NCBI GenBank assembly: GCA_963969345.1
Contig: OZ017769.1
Coordinates: 10,419,725-10,483,724, forward strand
Source: Turbatrix aceti
Lineage: Eukaryota > Nematoda > Chromadorea > Rhabditida > Panagrolaimidae
DNA: 64,000 nt
Direction of reading: 5' to 3'
The notes beneath the pieces were generated by a model. That model did no database searches, had not been told where the DNA came from, and worked only from the letters and a program-made list of their open reading frames with translations. The translations under genes and the position numbers were made by a program. Positions 22,630 through 33,700 of the stretch are shown piece by piece; position 1 is the first letter of the stretch, and each line of letters begins with the position of its first letter.

Positions 22630-22816
22630 ATCGCTTCTCGGCCTATTGGCTAAGATCAATTGTTAGTTTTCTGTTCTTATCGGTTTAACCCCCGATACGG
22701 AATCCACGCGATTCCTGGAGGTTATTCAATTTTTGGAACCCGGAGGTGTGCAGAAGCTTGCTTCTCTCCCTCCACGGGTCGGCCCAATATGGCACTTGTC
22801 GTTGGGAGCGGCCCAA
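22630..22816 (+). ncRNA. U2 snRNA-like gene with altered branch-site-recognition segment
   Basis: The sequence starts ATCGCTTCTCGGCC and continues GGCTAAGATCAA, TCTGTTCTTATCGG, TTTAACCCCCGATA. The Sm site AATTTTTGG is at 22728-22736, followed by two stem-loops, a GGTCGGCCC...GGGAGCGGCCC stem and an end near GCCCAAT. At 187 nt it is full length for U2, the catalytic RNA partner that pairs with the intron branch site in the spliceosome. The universally conserved GUAGUA segment is replaced: the bases after GATCAA read TTGTTAGTTTTCTG, about two nucleotides longer than usual, with GUUAGU in its place. The rest of the 5' domain and stem IIa keep pairing. It may be a U2 pseudogene or a variant U2; the sequence alone does not decide. 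Confidence 0.85.
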
Positions 22817-23927
22817 TCCCCTTTCGGGATGCTTATTCAGATATTGCACACCCGAACCCAGTTGAACACATATATTTTTTGAAAATGTCAGACGAACTCA
22901 AGAGACGCAAACAAAATCGTGATGAACATGAATTCTAATAAAAGCTTAAACGTAAGTATTTATAATATATTTTTTTAATTAAGATATTTTCTGTAATTAC
23001 GTCACTTGTAGTTGGAAGCACTCCAATAGCACATAGAGAAAAAAATAGGTACAAAAATTTTTTGTTGTGTAGTGATTTGGACTTATGATTAAAAAAACAA
23101 ACAATTAAGTAATCTTTTAAAGTACGTCGCTACCTTCTGCACCAATGAAGCACTCACTGAAGCAGACACTTTACTAACATTAAAGGTACACCCAAACACA
23201 TTTTCAATATTTTGCTTGCGTCTTTTTTTATACAGTACTTATACAAGCGTATTTTGCATTTATAAAATATAACTATTTTTAAATATGAAGAGATCAAACA
23301 GGTTCTTAATGCTTTAATTGCACTTTAGGAGCATTTCTGATGACAAACAAGTGACAAAGCTTGTTTACTTTTTTCTATGACCAAGCGTAAAAATAAAAAA
23401 CTTGCTTGTTTTTGATACTTTTCTACTTAATATATCAGTTGTCTGAAAATGCCTTATAGAGAAATTTTTAAAGAGTACATTTAAAGATTACAAGTAGTTT
23501 TTGTAAAAAACACAATAATTAGACAACTAAAAAAACTAATTAAAAATTTTGGAATGCAAATTCTCGTAAGTATCCGCTTTGATTGTTCATAATTCCTTAA
23601 AAATCATTATTTGTAAATTATAAATCTTTCTTATGGTTTTTGAACTTTTCTTGCAGACTGGCTTGTTTGCTTTTGTTTTTTTGAGTTGTTCCATCTACTA
23701 ACATATGAAAGAGACCATTCAGACCCTCGGGTAAATAGAATATGTAAACCTTTCTATTACCTGCGTATTTTTTACACCCCCACGATTGTGAAGCTATCTT
23801 ATGTAAAAAGGCAAAAACTATTTATTTTGTAGCACCTTTTTCTTCAACTGTATGTTTCTGGCCATAACATCATTGTGCCGTACACGCAAAAGTAATTTGT
23901 ATGTCTACAGTTTTAGTCCAGAGTTCA
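22817..23927. other. Intergenic DNA
   Basis: AT-rich; no recognised feature between the U2-like gene and the next chemoreceptor. Confidence 0.5.
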
Positions 23928-25007
23928 ATGGCGATATGTCACAGAAATATATCCTTATTCCTCATTCCGCCTGAAAAATGGGAGATCATAGTTTTAAATA
24001 TTCTGGCATTTGGACCGTATCTCTACAACATTCCGACGCTTGTAATACAGAGCCTGATCGTATACGTTCTCTTACGATCCAAGGGTCCAAAAATGTTTAA
24101 AACAGGATTTTACAGAATTGTTTTGTTTTCATTTATACCGGTATGTTGATTTCGTTTTTTTTTATTTGAAGCACTAAATGTTTTTAGAGTACGCTGATAA
24201 TCATAACCCTACCTTTTATGACCAGATTAGGCGACTCATCATTTCTGAAACCAATGTACATCTGGTTAATGGACAATGGTTTTTTGGTATCAATTATTTC
24301 TGCCGTGACTTATTATTCCTACTTTGCAATTTCGTTTAACATTCTTGCAATTTCTTTTAATCGATACAGTCTCCTCGCTTGGCCTCTGAGTGCTCGGGCA
24401 TTTTGGGATAATCATACTTCAAAAATATTGTTTATTGTTTACTGCTTTCCCTTAACACTGGTATGGCAGGTATTTTTTCTTGGAGGATGCGTTCAAAATT
24501 TGGAGTACTCTTTCGGTCTCGACTATCAACTAGATGGCTTTCCATTTTTTATGCAACTTCCCACGCTCATGATTATTGTCGCGGTCCTTTGCTGCGTTAT
24601 TTCAACTTATTTGAACTGCTACGTGCTATTTCGTCTGATCAAGTTTAAAAATACTCGAGATAAGGAATTCAGAATGACAGTGTACAGTGCTGTGATTGCG
24701 GGATGCTTGTTTTTGTTCATAGTTGTTGAAGTAAGTTTGTTATTTGTTTCGCAAACGCAAATGTCACACTTTTTAGGTTCTCTTGATGCTGTACGCAAGA
24801 ACGGGCGCTCACCAGACCCTTATGAACTGGGCCGTAAGGGGCATACCTTTTATTTGTGATGCCGTAATTCTCTGTCAGTGCTGGTTTTTGCTGGCCTTGT
24901 GTTCAGATATCAGCAAGCGAATCAGACATCTCGGGGCTACGATAAATTCCCAAACTGTAATAAAAATAGCCAGTGTGCAACGCTCAACTTTTGATACTAA
25001 TCATTGA
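23928..25007 (+). CDS. Srg/Srv-like 7TM chemoreceptor (family 1, gene b)
   Basis: Exons 23928-24140, 24188-24730 and 24777-25007, all phase 0, give 328 residues. The start at MAICHRN is chosen to align with its paralogues; an upstream in-frame ATG at 23901 is possible. It keeps EKWEIIVLNILAFGPYLY (TM1), NRYSLLAWPL after TM3, GGCVQNLEYSFGLDYQLDG, TRDKEFRMTVYSAVIAG and the LALCSDISKR end after TM7. The central exon is 543 nt, as in all seven members of this family in the window. The gene looks intact. It lies on the opposite strand and 11.5 kb from gene a, with the retroelement block between them. Confidence 0.85.
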
Positions 25008-25986
25008 TTGCCGTATACTGTATATAAATATAATATTTTTACATTTGTTGTACTGCTTCCAGGCGTTTGCAGTTTGACCCCTTTTTTCGTTTGCTGTTGA
25101 TTAGTTCGACAAATCAAACGAACGCAAACATTTTTGAAGGTAATTGCAAACAGACAAAACTTACAGAAAACATATTTTTTTATCGTATGTACAAATTTTG
25201 TTAAGTCGCGTAGATGAAACCGGCATATGTACCTTTCAAAATTTAAATAGGCATCAGCCTATCCTGAGTGATGCAGTTGAAAACAAAAACCCCCAGACGC
25301 CCGGATTCAAGAGTTCTACCGGCAAACAATGCCAACTCAAACTGGCATTGCTATATCAAATTTTGCAAAACTATAGTTTGGGATTGCATGGAATTTTTTC
25401 AGGGCCAAAATTTCTATTTTTTAGTTTTTTGGAATTGCATGGCATAAAAGCTAAACACTTTTTTGGTCGAAAAAGTTACCACTCAACTTTGTTTCTGACA
25501 AAAAAAATCATTAAAAAAATACATATGTATGAAACCAAAAAATGAAAATAAAAATAAAAAGTGCAAAAAAAAATTGAGTTTTGATCGTTTCTTCAACACT
25601 TGTTTTTGCAAATGATTCAACGTCTGTGAAAACTTACTTTACTTTACTTCACTTATAGTAAAGTAGAGTAAAGTAATATAGCATAGTACGTAAATGTAGT
25701 GCGTACAATTTAAGATGTAAATATGCCAGTATTTTTGAAATGTACGGTCGTTTGTGTAAAAAAACAGTTGCTAAATATTTATTTAGTTAAAATTAAATGC
25801 AATACAGGTTAATATTGTGGCTCCATATATTTTGTTCTTTTATGCCATTGAGTGTAGTGTGACACATGTTATTATATTTACAACGTTTATTTTTATTACC
25901 AGAAACACCAATTGTGCCATGTTCATACATAATATAAACACTGTTATAAAATGTGTAGTAGGCCTATTATCTAAGTTGGGAATAAA
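25008..25986. other. Intergenic DNA
   Basis: AT-rich. A TTACTTTAC/GTAAAGTAA imperfect inverted microsatellite lies at about 25633-25676. The frame at 25144-25545 has no family resemblance and low-complexity codon use, so I do not call it. Confidence 0.5.
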
Positions 25987-27075
25987 ATGTCGATATGCCA
26001 TACTGATGTATTTCTATTCCTAGACCCTCCAAAAGAATGGGAAATCATTGTTTTAAATATTTTAGCATTTGTACCGTATGTCTACTTGATACCGACTCTT
26101 GTTGTTCAAACTTTGATAGCCTACGTTCTTCTACGACCAAATGGACCTAAAATTTTTAAAACAGGTTTTTATCAGATCGTTCTGTTTTCGTTCATACCCG
26201 TAAGTGATTTACTATTTCTTATGCATTTCTGTAAATCATGGTATTTACTATTTATAGAGTACATTGGTAATCATAACTCTACCTTTTGTGACATGTTTTG
26301 GTGACTCACCTCTCCTTGAACCGATGTATATCTGGTTTATGAATCATAATTTTTTGGTAGCAATGATATCTGCCGCGACGTATTATTGCTACTTTTCAGT
26401 ATCGTTTAGCATTCTCGCAACCTCTTTTAATCGGTACAGCCTCCTCGCTTGGCCTATGAGTGGCAGGGTATTTTGGACAAATCACACGTCAAAAATATTA
26501 ACTACTATTTATTGCATTCCTCTCACACTGGTGTGGCAGGTATTTTATGGAGGGGGGTGTGTGGAAAAATTTCCCTACGCCTACGGACTAGATTACCAGA
26601 TGGCTGACATTCCCTTGTTTTTACAACTGTCTACGCTAATGATTATTGTAGCCGTTTTATGCTGCGTTATTCCGTCTTATATGAATTTCTACGTGCTTTT
26701 TCGACTTGTTAAGTTCAAAAATACTCGTGATAAAGAATTCAGGATGACGGTGTACAGTACTGTAATCGCGGGATGTATGTTCCTATTTATAGTAATTGAA
26801 GTCAGTTTTTATTTTTCGTTTTTAACGTGCACTAACAAAATAATTTTTAGATTTGCTTTACATTGTACGCGAGCACGGGAGCTCACCAAATTCTTATGAA
26901 CTGGGCAGTAAGAGGCATACCTTTTATCTGCGATGCAGTGCTGCTCTGTCAATGTTGGTTCTTGTTAGCTCTTTGTTCAGACATCAGAAAACAAATAAGA
27001 TATCTCGGGACTGTAGTATACCGTACATTCACAGACTGCGGTGCAAATAAACAGCAGGCAGTGATGCCACGTTGA
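25987..27075 (+). CDS. Srg/Srv-like 7TM chemoreceptor (family 1, gene c)
   Basis: Exons 25987-26199, 26258-26800 and 26851-27075, phase 0 throughout, give 326 residues. It starts MSICHTD, with PPKEWEIIVLNILAF entering TM1. It then has NRYSLLAWPMSGRVFW after TM3, GGGCVEKFPYAYGLDYQ, DKEFRMTVYSTVIAG and LALCSDIRKQIRYL at the C-terminus. It is the closest relative in the window to gene a at 11169 (shared FPYAYGLDYQM loop), although that gene is on the other strand. No disruption is seen. Likely a chemosensory receptor in the plasma membrane of neurons; ligand unknown. Confidence 0.85.
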
Positions 27076-27176
27076 ACTCAATATTACGAAGTGTACAGTT
27101 TGTTAACAAAATCCAAAACAGTTTTTGTGATGGGATCAACATCCTAACAACAATTGCATTTGGGGCTACCCGTGAC

Positions 27177-27591
27177 CAAGGCATAAAATCCGGCCGGCCG
27201 GCCGCAAAAGCCGGCACGGCCGGCCGGCCGCGGCCGGCTGCGGGCCGGCTTTTCGATTCAAGGCCGGCCGAAAAAGCCGGAAAAATATTCGAAAGTTGAT
27301 TTTTTTCGAAAACAGTATGATTTTCTGACGTTTTTGTGCATCATTCGTCTTTTTTTTTACTTTTTACGACAGGGGAATTTATTATTATGCATTTTTCCAT
27401 AATATTAGGTTGTTTCCAAATTTTTTTTTTTCCAAATTTGGTCAAATTTTGCGAAAATAACCCTAAAATAAAGCACGAAAATTTTTTTCAAAAAATAGGC
27501 CGCGGCCGCGGCCGGCCCGGCTTCGGCCTGAAAATTTAGGCCGGCCGCAAGCCGGCCGGCGGCCTGATTTTTAGGCCGGTTTTATGCCTTG
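27177..27591. mobile_element. GGCCGG-rich MITE with 8-bp target-site duplication
   Basis: The element starts CAAGGCATAAAA and ends TTTTATGCCTTG (perfect 12-bp terminal inverted repeat). The identical octamer CCCGTGAC flanks it on both sides (27169-27176 and 27592-27599). Just inside each end is a block built almost entirely of GGCCGG/CCGGCC palindromes (27192-27285 and 27497-27580), separated by plain AT-rich sequence. It carries no transposase frame. The 8-bp duplication suggests a hAT-type mobiliser, by inference. It sits about 100 bp beyond the stop codon of chemoreceptor gene c. Confidence 0.85.
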
Positions 27592-27599
27592 CCCGTGAC

Positions 27600-28377
27600 A
27601 GAAAAGCTACACACATCCGAATTCCAAAATTTGAATGATCTTCAGGAATCTTGTAGATTCCGTATTGGGGGTTGAACCGATAAAAACAAAAAAAAACTAA
27701 TATTGGAACTTAGTCAATATGCTGAAAATTGATTTCTAACGCAGTAATATTTATACCAGCAGAAGTCTTATTAGAGAAATCATGTTTTTCTTTGTACCCC
27801 TTAAATACAAAATCCTCTCGACGAATCTGTTACTCTGTGCAACCATAGTTTTTGATGTTCAACCGCGTGACAGAACAATCATGACTGCAGTCATACCTAA
27901 TGCGCTAATTGTTTGTGCACAAAAACCAAAAAAAAGCATTTTTGATGATTATTTGCTAAAAAAGATTAAGACTTGGAGCATAGCCATAATTATGATAAAA
28001 AATACTATTAATACTTTGGAATGCAATCACTTACTTAATATGTATATTTGATACTTTATCTATTATATTTTGCCGTACCTTAATCTTTTTTTAAAAAAAA
28101 CTGTGGTTCATGTGACATTATTCTTGAACTTCCCATGCGCTTGCGTGTATCGTTTTTTTAGTATTTGTACCTAGAAAGAAAAACGAGTCAACCCGTCAGA
28201 TGGCATTGCGTGTTTCATTTTGGACTGCACTTTTCTATTAAAGACTGATTTTTTACACTCCAACGACTGTGCGATAATTAAAAAATTGTGTAAAAATTAC
28301 TATATTTTTTTCACAGTTATCAATTGTGAATTTGTAATTTTGTAAATAGATCCGTTATTGCTTCAGCAAACAGTCCA
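27600..28377. other. Intergenic DNA
   Basis: AT-rich. The 89-codon frame at 27782 has no family resemblance. Nothing else identified. Confidence 0.5.
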
Positions 28378-29500
28378 ATGTCGCTATGCAATACGACAAA
28401 CTCTTCCCTGTTTCGTTTCCTTCCCGAAAAAGATGAGATCTTGATTCTAAATATTCTTGCATTTGTACCGTATGCTTACATGATTCCCACGCTTGCGGTA
28501 CAATGCATGATAGTTTACGTTCTCCTGCGACCCAAAAGTCCGAAAATGTTTAAAACTGGATTTTACCGAATTGTATTGTTTTCATTTATACCTGTAAGTT
28601 ATTATTTGTTTTTGCGTGGGATTCATTGTTTCAAGATTTTTAGAACTCATTTGTAATCATAATTCTACCATTTGTATCACGATTCGGCGACTCCGCGATT
28701 TTAAATTTTATATACGAATGGCTAATAGACCACGGTTTTTTGATATCAGTTATAAATGCCGCAACGTATTATTGTTATTATGCAATCTTGCTAAACATCA
28801 TAGCGATTTCTTACAATCGTTACAGTCTCCTCGCTTGGCCCATGTACGCCCGTGCATTCTGGAGTAACCACACGTCTAAAATACTCACTGCAATTTACTG
28901 TGCACCTCTGACAATGGTGTGGCAAATCCTCTTCGCCGGGGGATGTGTACAAAAATTTGTTGGCGCTTACAGAATTTCGTACTACTATGAAGTTATTCCG
29001 TGGATCTTGCAAGTGTCGACTCTTATGATTATTGTAGCTGTGCTTTGCTCTGTTATTTCGACATATTTTAATTTTTACGTACTTTATCGTCTGGTCAAAT
29101 TCAAAAAGACGGGTGACAAGGAATTCAGAATGTCGGTTTACAGTGCTGTGATTGCCGCCTGCGAGGTATTATTTATAGCATTTCAAGTAAGTTTATGACT
29201 TTATAAAGGTTACTATGACGTCATAAACCTGGTTTTCAGACCTCGGTGTTTGTACGCGTAGGATCAAGTCAAAGATTCAACGACTGGGCGTTGAGGAGCA
29301 TACCATTTATTTGCGAAGCTGTGTTGCTTTGTCAATGTTGGTTTCTGTTGGCACTGTGTTCAGACATCAGAAAGCAACTCAGGCATCTCGTGACTTCGGT
29401 GCATTCACAATCCTTTGTGAAGGTAGCCAGCTTGCAGCGAACTTCTGTAGTTTCACAAAATGCAATTTTTAATGATGTTCGTAGACTGACCGTATTCTGA
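28378..29500 (+). CDS. Srg/Srv-like 7TM chemoreceptor (family 1, gene d)
   Basis: Exons 28378-28593, 28644-29186 and 29240-29500 give 339 residues. It begins MSLCNTT and keeps the family blocks: EILILNILAFVPYAYMIPTL, NRYSLLAWPMYARAFW, AGGCVQKFVGAYRISYY, GDKEFRMSVYSAVIAACE and LALCSDIRKQLRHL. It is the most diverged of genes a-d: the DYQ loop motif is replaced, exon 1 is one codon longer, and the third intron boundary follows GCATTTCAA rather than a Glu codon. The central exon is still 543 nt. No stop or frameshift is seen. Confidence 0.85.
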
Positions 29501-29867
29501 ATGATCGTGTGTCATTCAAAAAATGTACATTATTATCACGTGCATATATTTTATAAATGCATACTCATGCACGCAATGGATGGAGTACAAAAAGTATAAT
29601 ACAAAGCATAAAAGTAGAAAAGAAATTAAACAAAAAAGAACAAAGTAAAAATGTAATGTTCAAAGCATTGAGAATATTTTTTTGGCAACAACGCAATCAA
29701 GTACCTTTTTTTGTATTCTGATCAATGACATCTAACTACAGGTGCTTTGAGGGTGCACAACACAAGGCAAAATTACCAATCTAAAAAAAAGTAAGCGAAA
29801 CAACTTTGCCAAAAAAATTATAATTTGTCGACATACTGTTGCCAAAAAAAAGTTCCACGTATACAAA
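29501..29867. other. Intergenic DNA
   Basis: AT-rich spacer between family-1 gene d and the first member of the second receptor family. No motif identified. Confidence 0.5.
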
Positions 29868-31284
29868 ATGTCTGCGTTTGATCGAAATGAATTAATATTG
29901 GATCCCCAACAAAAGTTATTCAACGGACCAGATGTATTCTTCTACCAATGGTTTTACATTAAAGTAGCCACGTTGGCACTAAAAATAGGTAACATTTTAC
30001 TGCTGACTGGGGTTATTGCACTGATGATCAAAAATATGATGAACAAAGACAGTCTTATGAGGTCTGCATTTTTTGGGGTATTTATACCCGGTAACATTTA
30101 TTATATTATTTCTGTCCTCATTGAATTAAGCTATTCGTGTTTCAAATTTTCAAATTTATTGTATACTATAAATGCTCTTGTCCAACAACATTTGAAATTC
30201 TTTTTTGGTCTTTGGTACGTTTGCATTGCCTTCAACAGGTTTGCAAGTAAGTTTTGTTTTTGCTGTAAAAAGTTATTTTAAAACATTTTTAGGCGTGATT
30301 TTATGGCGTCTTAGAAACAGACTTTGGAGCACACGTTCTACAATTTTTTACATGTTTCTAACATTTGCACTTCCGCTAGTTGTGATGCCTCCAATTCATG
30401 GAAAAATAAATTGTTTGGCCGATTTTTATTATTGTGAAAACATCAACGATCATTTTGTTTTAGAACAGTTTTTAGTTCTTGCCTGGACGATTTCAAACAT
30501 TAGTACTACGATGATATCTACTGCTTTGTGCCTAATTACGGCACTTACAAGCAGAATAAAGGGAAAGGGAGCGTACGGTACTGACGTGTCAAAACAGCAA
30601 CGAAATGCGGAAAATAACCTTCTTATTCAAACGATTTTCAATTGTTCCTTTTACATTGCGCAAACTGTAATCTATTGTTATCCGTACTACATATCATTTG
30701 CTGTTGACCCTTTTGACCTAAGCGTTGAAAATACTTTATACTTATTGTTACGCGAGTACGAGTTGGTGCAACGCGTGCGCATTCGTATCTCGCGTAGAAT
30801 AATTGTTTCCTGTATTTCCCTTTCCTATTGTCTCAGTGGTTGTTTTGTCTGTCGCCGCGAGCGGTCGTGTTCGTTGGCTGCGTGATCGACGCCCGGCCGA
30901 AGGCAAGCCCAGAGCAACCCAAAGACCTCAACCCGACGGAACTCCACCCTTGTTGAGGTCTTTGCTTGTGAGTAAAGTATCTATCGCGAGTGGCATAGAG
31001 AAATACTACACTTATGCAGCTCAATCATTCGTGAACTTACCTACATGTCTCACGTTGTGCCTTTTATTGTCGTCAAATCGTGGAGAACCAAGCTGCTCGA
31101 TTTACCAAACTTGAAGATTACAGTAGATAAGTTTTTTGCACGCAGTATTATTACAGTTTTTGTCCGGCCATTCCGTTTCATAAAAAATATTCATGCAGCT
31201 TTTTATCTATGTTACTTTTATGCTTTTTGCTTTCTCATTGTACACTTGATGTATTATTTTCATTTTTTGGATGCAGTTTTGTAA
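29868..31284 (+). pseudogene. 7TM chemoreceptor (family 2, gene a) interrupted by a solo LTR
   Basis: Exon 1 is 29868-30246, and exon 2 begins at 30293 in phase 1 and is cut at 30745 by a 265-bp solo LTR; coding resumes at 31016 and ends with TGA at 31284. TM1-TM3 are in exon 1, ending CIAFNRFA. Exon 2 has WRLRNRLW, ASRIKGK-type SRIKGKGAYGTDVSKQQRNAENNLLIQTI before TM6, then TM7 and KSWRTKLLDLPNLK. The 5-bp target duplication CTTAT (30741-30745 and 31011-31015) lies in the TM7 region. Skipping the LTR and one duplication restores an uninterrupted frame of about 366 residues, so the insertion is the only visible lesion. Family: nematode serpentine receptor, probably in or near the Srg superfamily. 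Confidence 0.8.
30746..31010 (+). mobile_element. Solo LTR lacking the intron-like segment
   Basis: Starts TGTTACGCGAGTACG and ends ATACTACA, flanked by a perfect 5-bp duplication CTTAT. It is nearly identical to the LTRs at 16452 and 17689, but 46 bp shorter: GAG at 30955-30957 runs straight into GTCTTTGC, skipping the GTAATG...TTACAG segment. It lies in the last coding exon of a chemoreceptor gene. Confidence 0.95.
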
Positions 31285-31731
31285 TAAAATCATATCATAT
31301 TTGAACGAAGACACTCCAAACGAATACGTGTGTATAGTAAATACGCTTCACAGTCACGCAATTTTTGGGGTTTCTAAAACGAATTTTTTACTTTATTTTT
31401 GGTCATATTTTCTCTTTCACAGAACTTGTTACCGTAGCAGACCTAAAACCAGTGCCTTACTGTAGTGGACAATAAAATCAGTGACATCGGCACATTGATA
31501 TTGTTTTGCAGTCAGTCAGTCAATTTACAGAACAATGATTATAAATTATTTTCAATATATGTATGTGCGCCATTCCGAACACGTTTGTTTATCAAAGTTC
31601 AACTTTCGTTAAGCATAGCAGGTGTTCAATTCTGCAGTTAGGCGGAAATAGAGTTCACAACAGTGTTTTCAATAAAACTGTGCAAAAATAGTTCAGTTTG
31701 ATCTTCGATAAATAAAAACTTGTTTATAAAA
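31285..31731. other. Intergenic DNA
   Basis: AT-rich spacer between two family-2 receptor genes; nothing recognised. Confidence 0.5.
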
Positions 31732-32870
31732 ATGTCATACCATATTAATTATACGATGGAAATGATGTACTACAATACACAAGAAATTATATATTCTGCT
31801 TCCGATGAATTCTTTTACCTTTGGCTTTACATACAAGTTGCTACGCTTGGCATCAGGATGGGGACCGTCATATTGTTGGCAATCGTCATAACTATGATGA
31901 TAAAAAACATGATGTCTAGTAACAGCTGTATGCGATCTCCTTTTTTTGGTGTATTTATACCAGGAAATCTTTATTATATTTTTTATGCAATTACTAAATT
32001 AACGATTTTGTATTTCGATTACCGTGTACTGTATTCTGTGGATACGATAATTGAAATGCATTTTAAGTTTTTTATTGGCATCTGGTATGTATGCATTGCA
32101 TATAACAGGTTTGCAGGTAACATTACGTTTTAGAAAACTCCAAAATTGTAAAACACATTTTTACAGCAGTAATTCTGTGGCGTTATCGACGAACACTGTG
32201 GAATGCGCATTCCACTCTTGTCTATATGATTATCACATTTTCTTCTCCCATTGCTGTTATGCTTTTAGCAGTTTCTCATTTGGGTTGTCGTTTTGGACTT
32301 AGAGAATGTCATGATAGTGAAGAAGATAGACAGGTCGAATACTTTTGGGAACTGGCCTGCGGAATTTCTAACATCTCCGCGACTGTAATTACTACGGTGC
32401 TGTGCCTGACTACGGCACTTGCCAGTAGAATTAAGGGGAAAAGTGCCTACGGTACTGATGTATCGAAAATACAACGAAAAGCGGAAAACAATCTGCTTTT
32501 TCAGACAATTTGTAATTCAATCCTTTATTTCATGTACATAATCATCGGAGGTGCCCCTTTTTATCTTAGTGGAAGATTTGGCTTTTACATTGATATTATT
32601 CTATACGTGAGTAGCTTGCTCATTCGTGAGTTGTCCTACGCATGTCATGTTGTGCCTTTCATCATCATAAAATCGTGGAGAACAAAGCTGTTTGATTTAC
32701 CAACTTTAAAAAGGATCTTAGATAACTTTTTTTCACAAAAGTTTGTCGCAATTGTTGTTGGACCTTTTCGTTTCCTGAAACGAATTCATCTTGCCTTTTA
32801 TTTATGTTCATTTTACGTTTTTTGGTTTCTTGTTGTGCATTTTATGTTTTATTTCGGTAATTACGATTGA
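31732..32870 (+). CDS. 7TM chemoreceptor (family 2, gene b)
   Basis: Two exons, 31732-32116 and 32167-32870, joined in phase 1, give 362 residues. Exon 1 codes for TM1-TM3 (YLWLYIQVATLGIRMG, PFFGVFIPGNLYYIFYAI, IGIWYVCIAYNRFA). Exon 2 codes for TM4-TM7, with LWRYRRTLW in the second loop, SRIKGKSAYGTDVSKIQRK in the third loop, AENNLLFQTIC at the start of TM6 and KSWRTKLFDLPTLK after TM7. There is also a hydrophobic C-terminal stretch. This is the intact reference member of the family in the window. Its two-exon layout differs from the three-exon family 1, so they are separate receptor families. Exact Pfam family is not certain. Confidence 0.8.
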
Positions 32871-33078
32871 TAATAAGTTTCCATGTCAATTTGAATTAAA
32901 CCAATCAAATAAATTATGTTTGTATTCTGAACACTGAACACTGATTACTTACCTGCACTTCAAAGCAGGTGTTCTTCTCTACAATCACGGAAATGACATT
33001 TCACATTTTGCAAAAGTGCAAAGCTAATACTTTTCCAATTTACCGTAAAACATGAGATGATATAGTCGCTATCAAAAA

Positions 33079-33700
33079 ATGTCAAATGAAACTGATTATC
33101 TCTCCTATGACAATCCACAAGTTCTTATATATTCCGCATCGGACGAATATTTATACCTCTGGCTTTACATACAAGTCGCTACTTATAGTTTCAAGATTGG
33201 CAATGCCATACTTGATGATAAAAAATATAATGAAGAAAGACAGTCTCATGCAAGCATCTTTTTTTGGCGTATTTTATACCTGGTAATATATGCCAATTTA
33301 CCGGAAAAGATTTGGAAGTAGCGGAAGAGGATTCAGATGTACAATATTTTCTTGTTCATGCCAACGGCATTTCAAAAATTTGTGCGACAACGATATCTAC
33401 AGTGCTGTGCTTGATTACGGCACTTGCAAGCAGGATTAAAGGAAAAAACTCATACGGTACCGACGTATCAAAGCGACAACGAAAAACCGTAAATAATCTT
33501 CTTGTTAAGACCATCTGCAATTCGAGTTTCTACATGGCTCAAACAGGCATGTACTATTCTGCGCATTATTTTTCCGCAGAATTGGGTTTTTACATTGCTG
33601 TCATTTTTTAATAAGTAGCCCTCTAATTCGTGAATTGTCATACACGTCTCAAGTCGTGGCGCACGAAAACACGACGCACGAAAAGTCTCTCTTTCGTTGC
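33079..33700 (+). pseudogene. Decayed 7TM chemoreceptor (family 2, gene c)
   Basis: It starts like its neighbours (MSNETDYLSYDNP.. then YLYLWLYIQVAT), but TM1 runs into a frameshift near 33215. The following MIKNIMKKDSLMQASFFGVF block is in another frame and stops at 33287. All of TM3-TM4 is missing. A third piece (33320-33611) keeps SRIKGKNSYGTDVSKRQRK and the start of TM6-TM7, then ends in a stop. A short match to the TM7 region (PLIRELSYTSQVV) continues in yet another frame to about 33660. At least two frameshifts, one large deletion and one stop make this a pseudogene. Confidence 0.85.

Noticed and set aside
22660..22938. Frame of 92 codons
   Set aside because: Lies within and just after the U2 snRNA-like gene; the apparent protein is a by-product of RNA-gene sequence.
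25144..25545. 133-codon frame
   Set aside because: Composition is AT-driven, with Lys/Phe/Tyr runs; no domain and no paralogue in the window.
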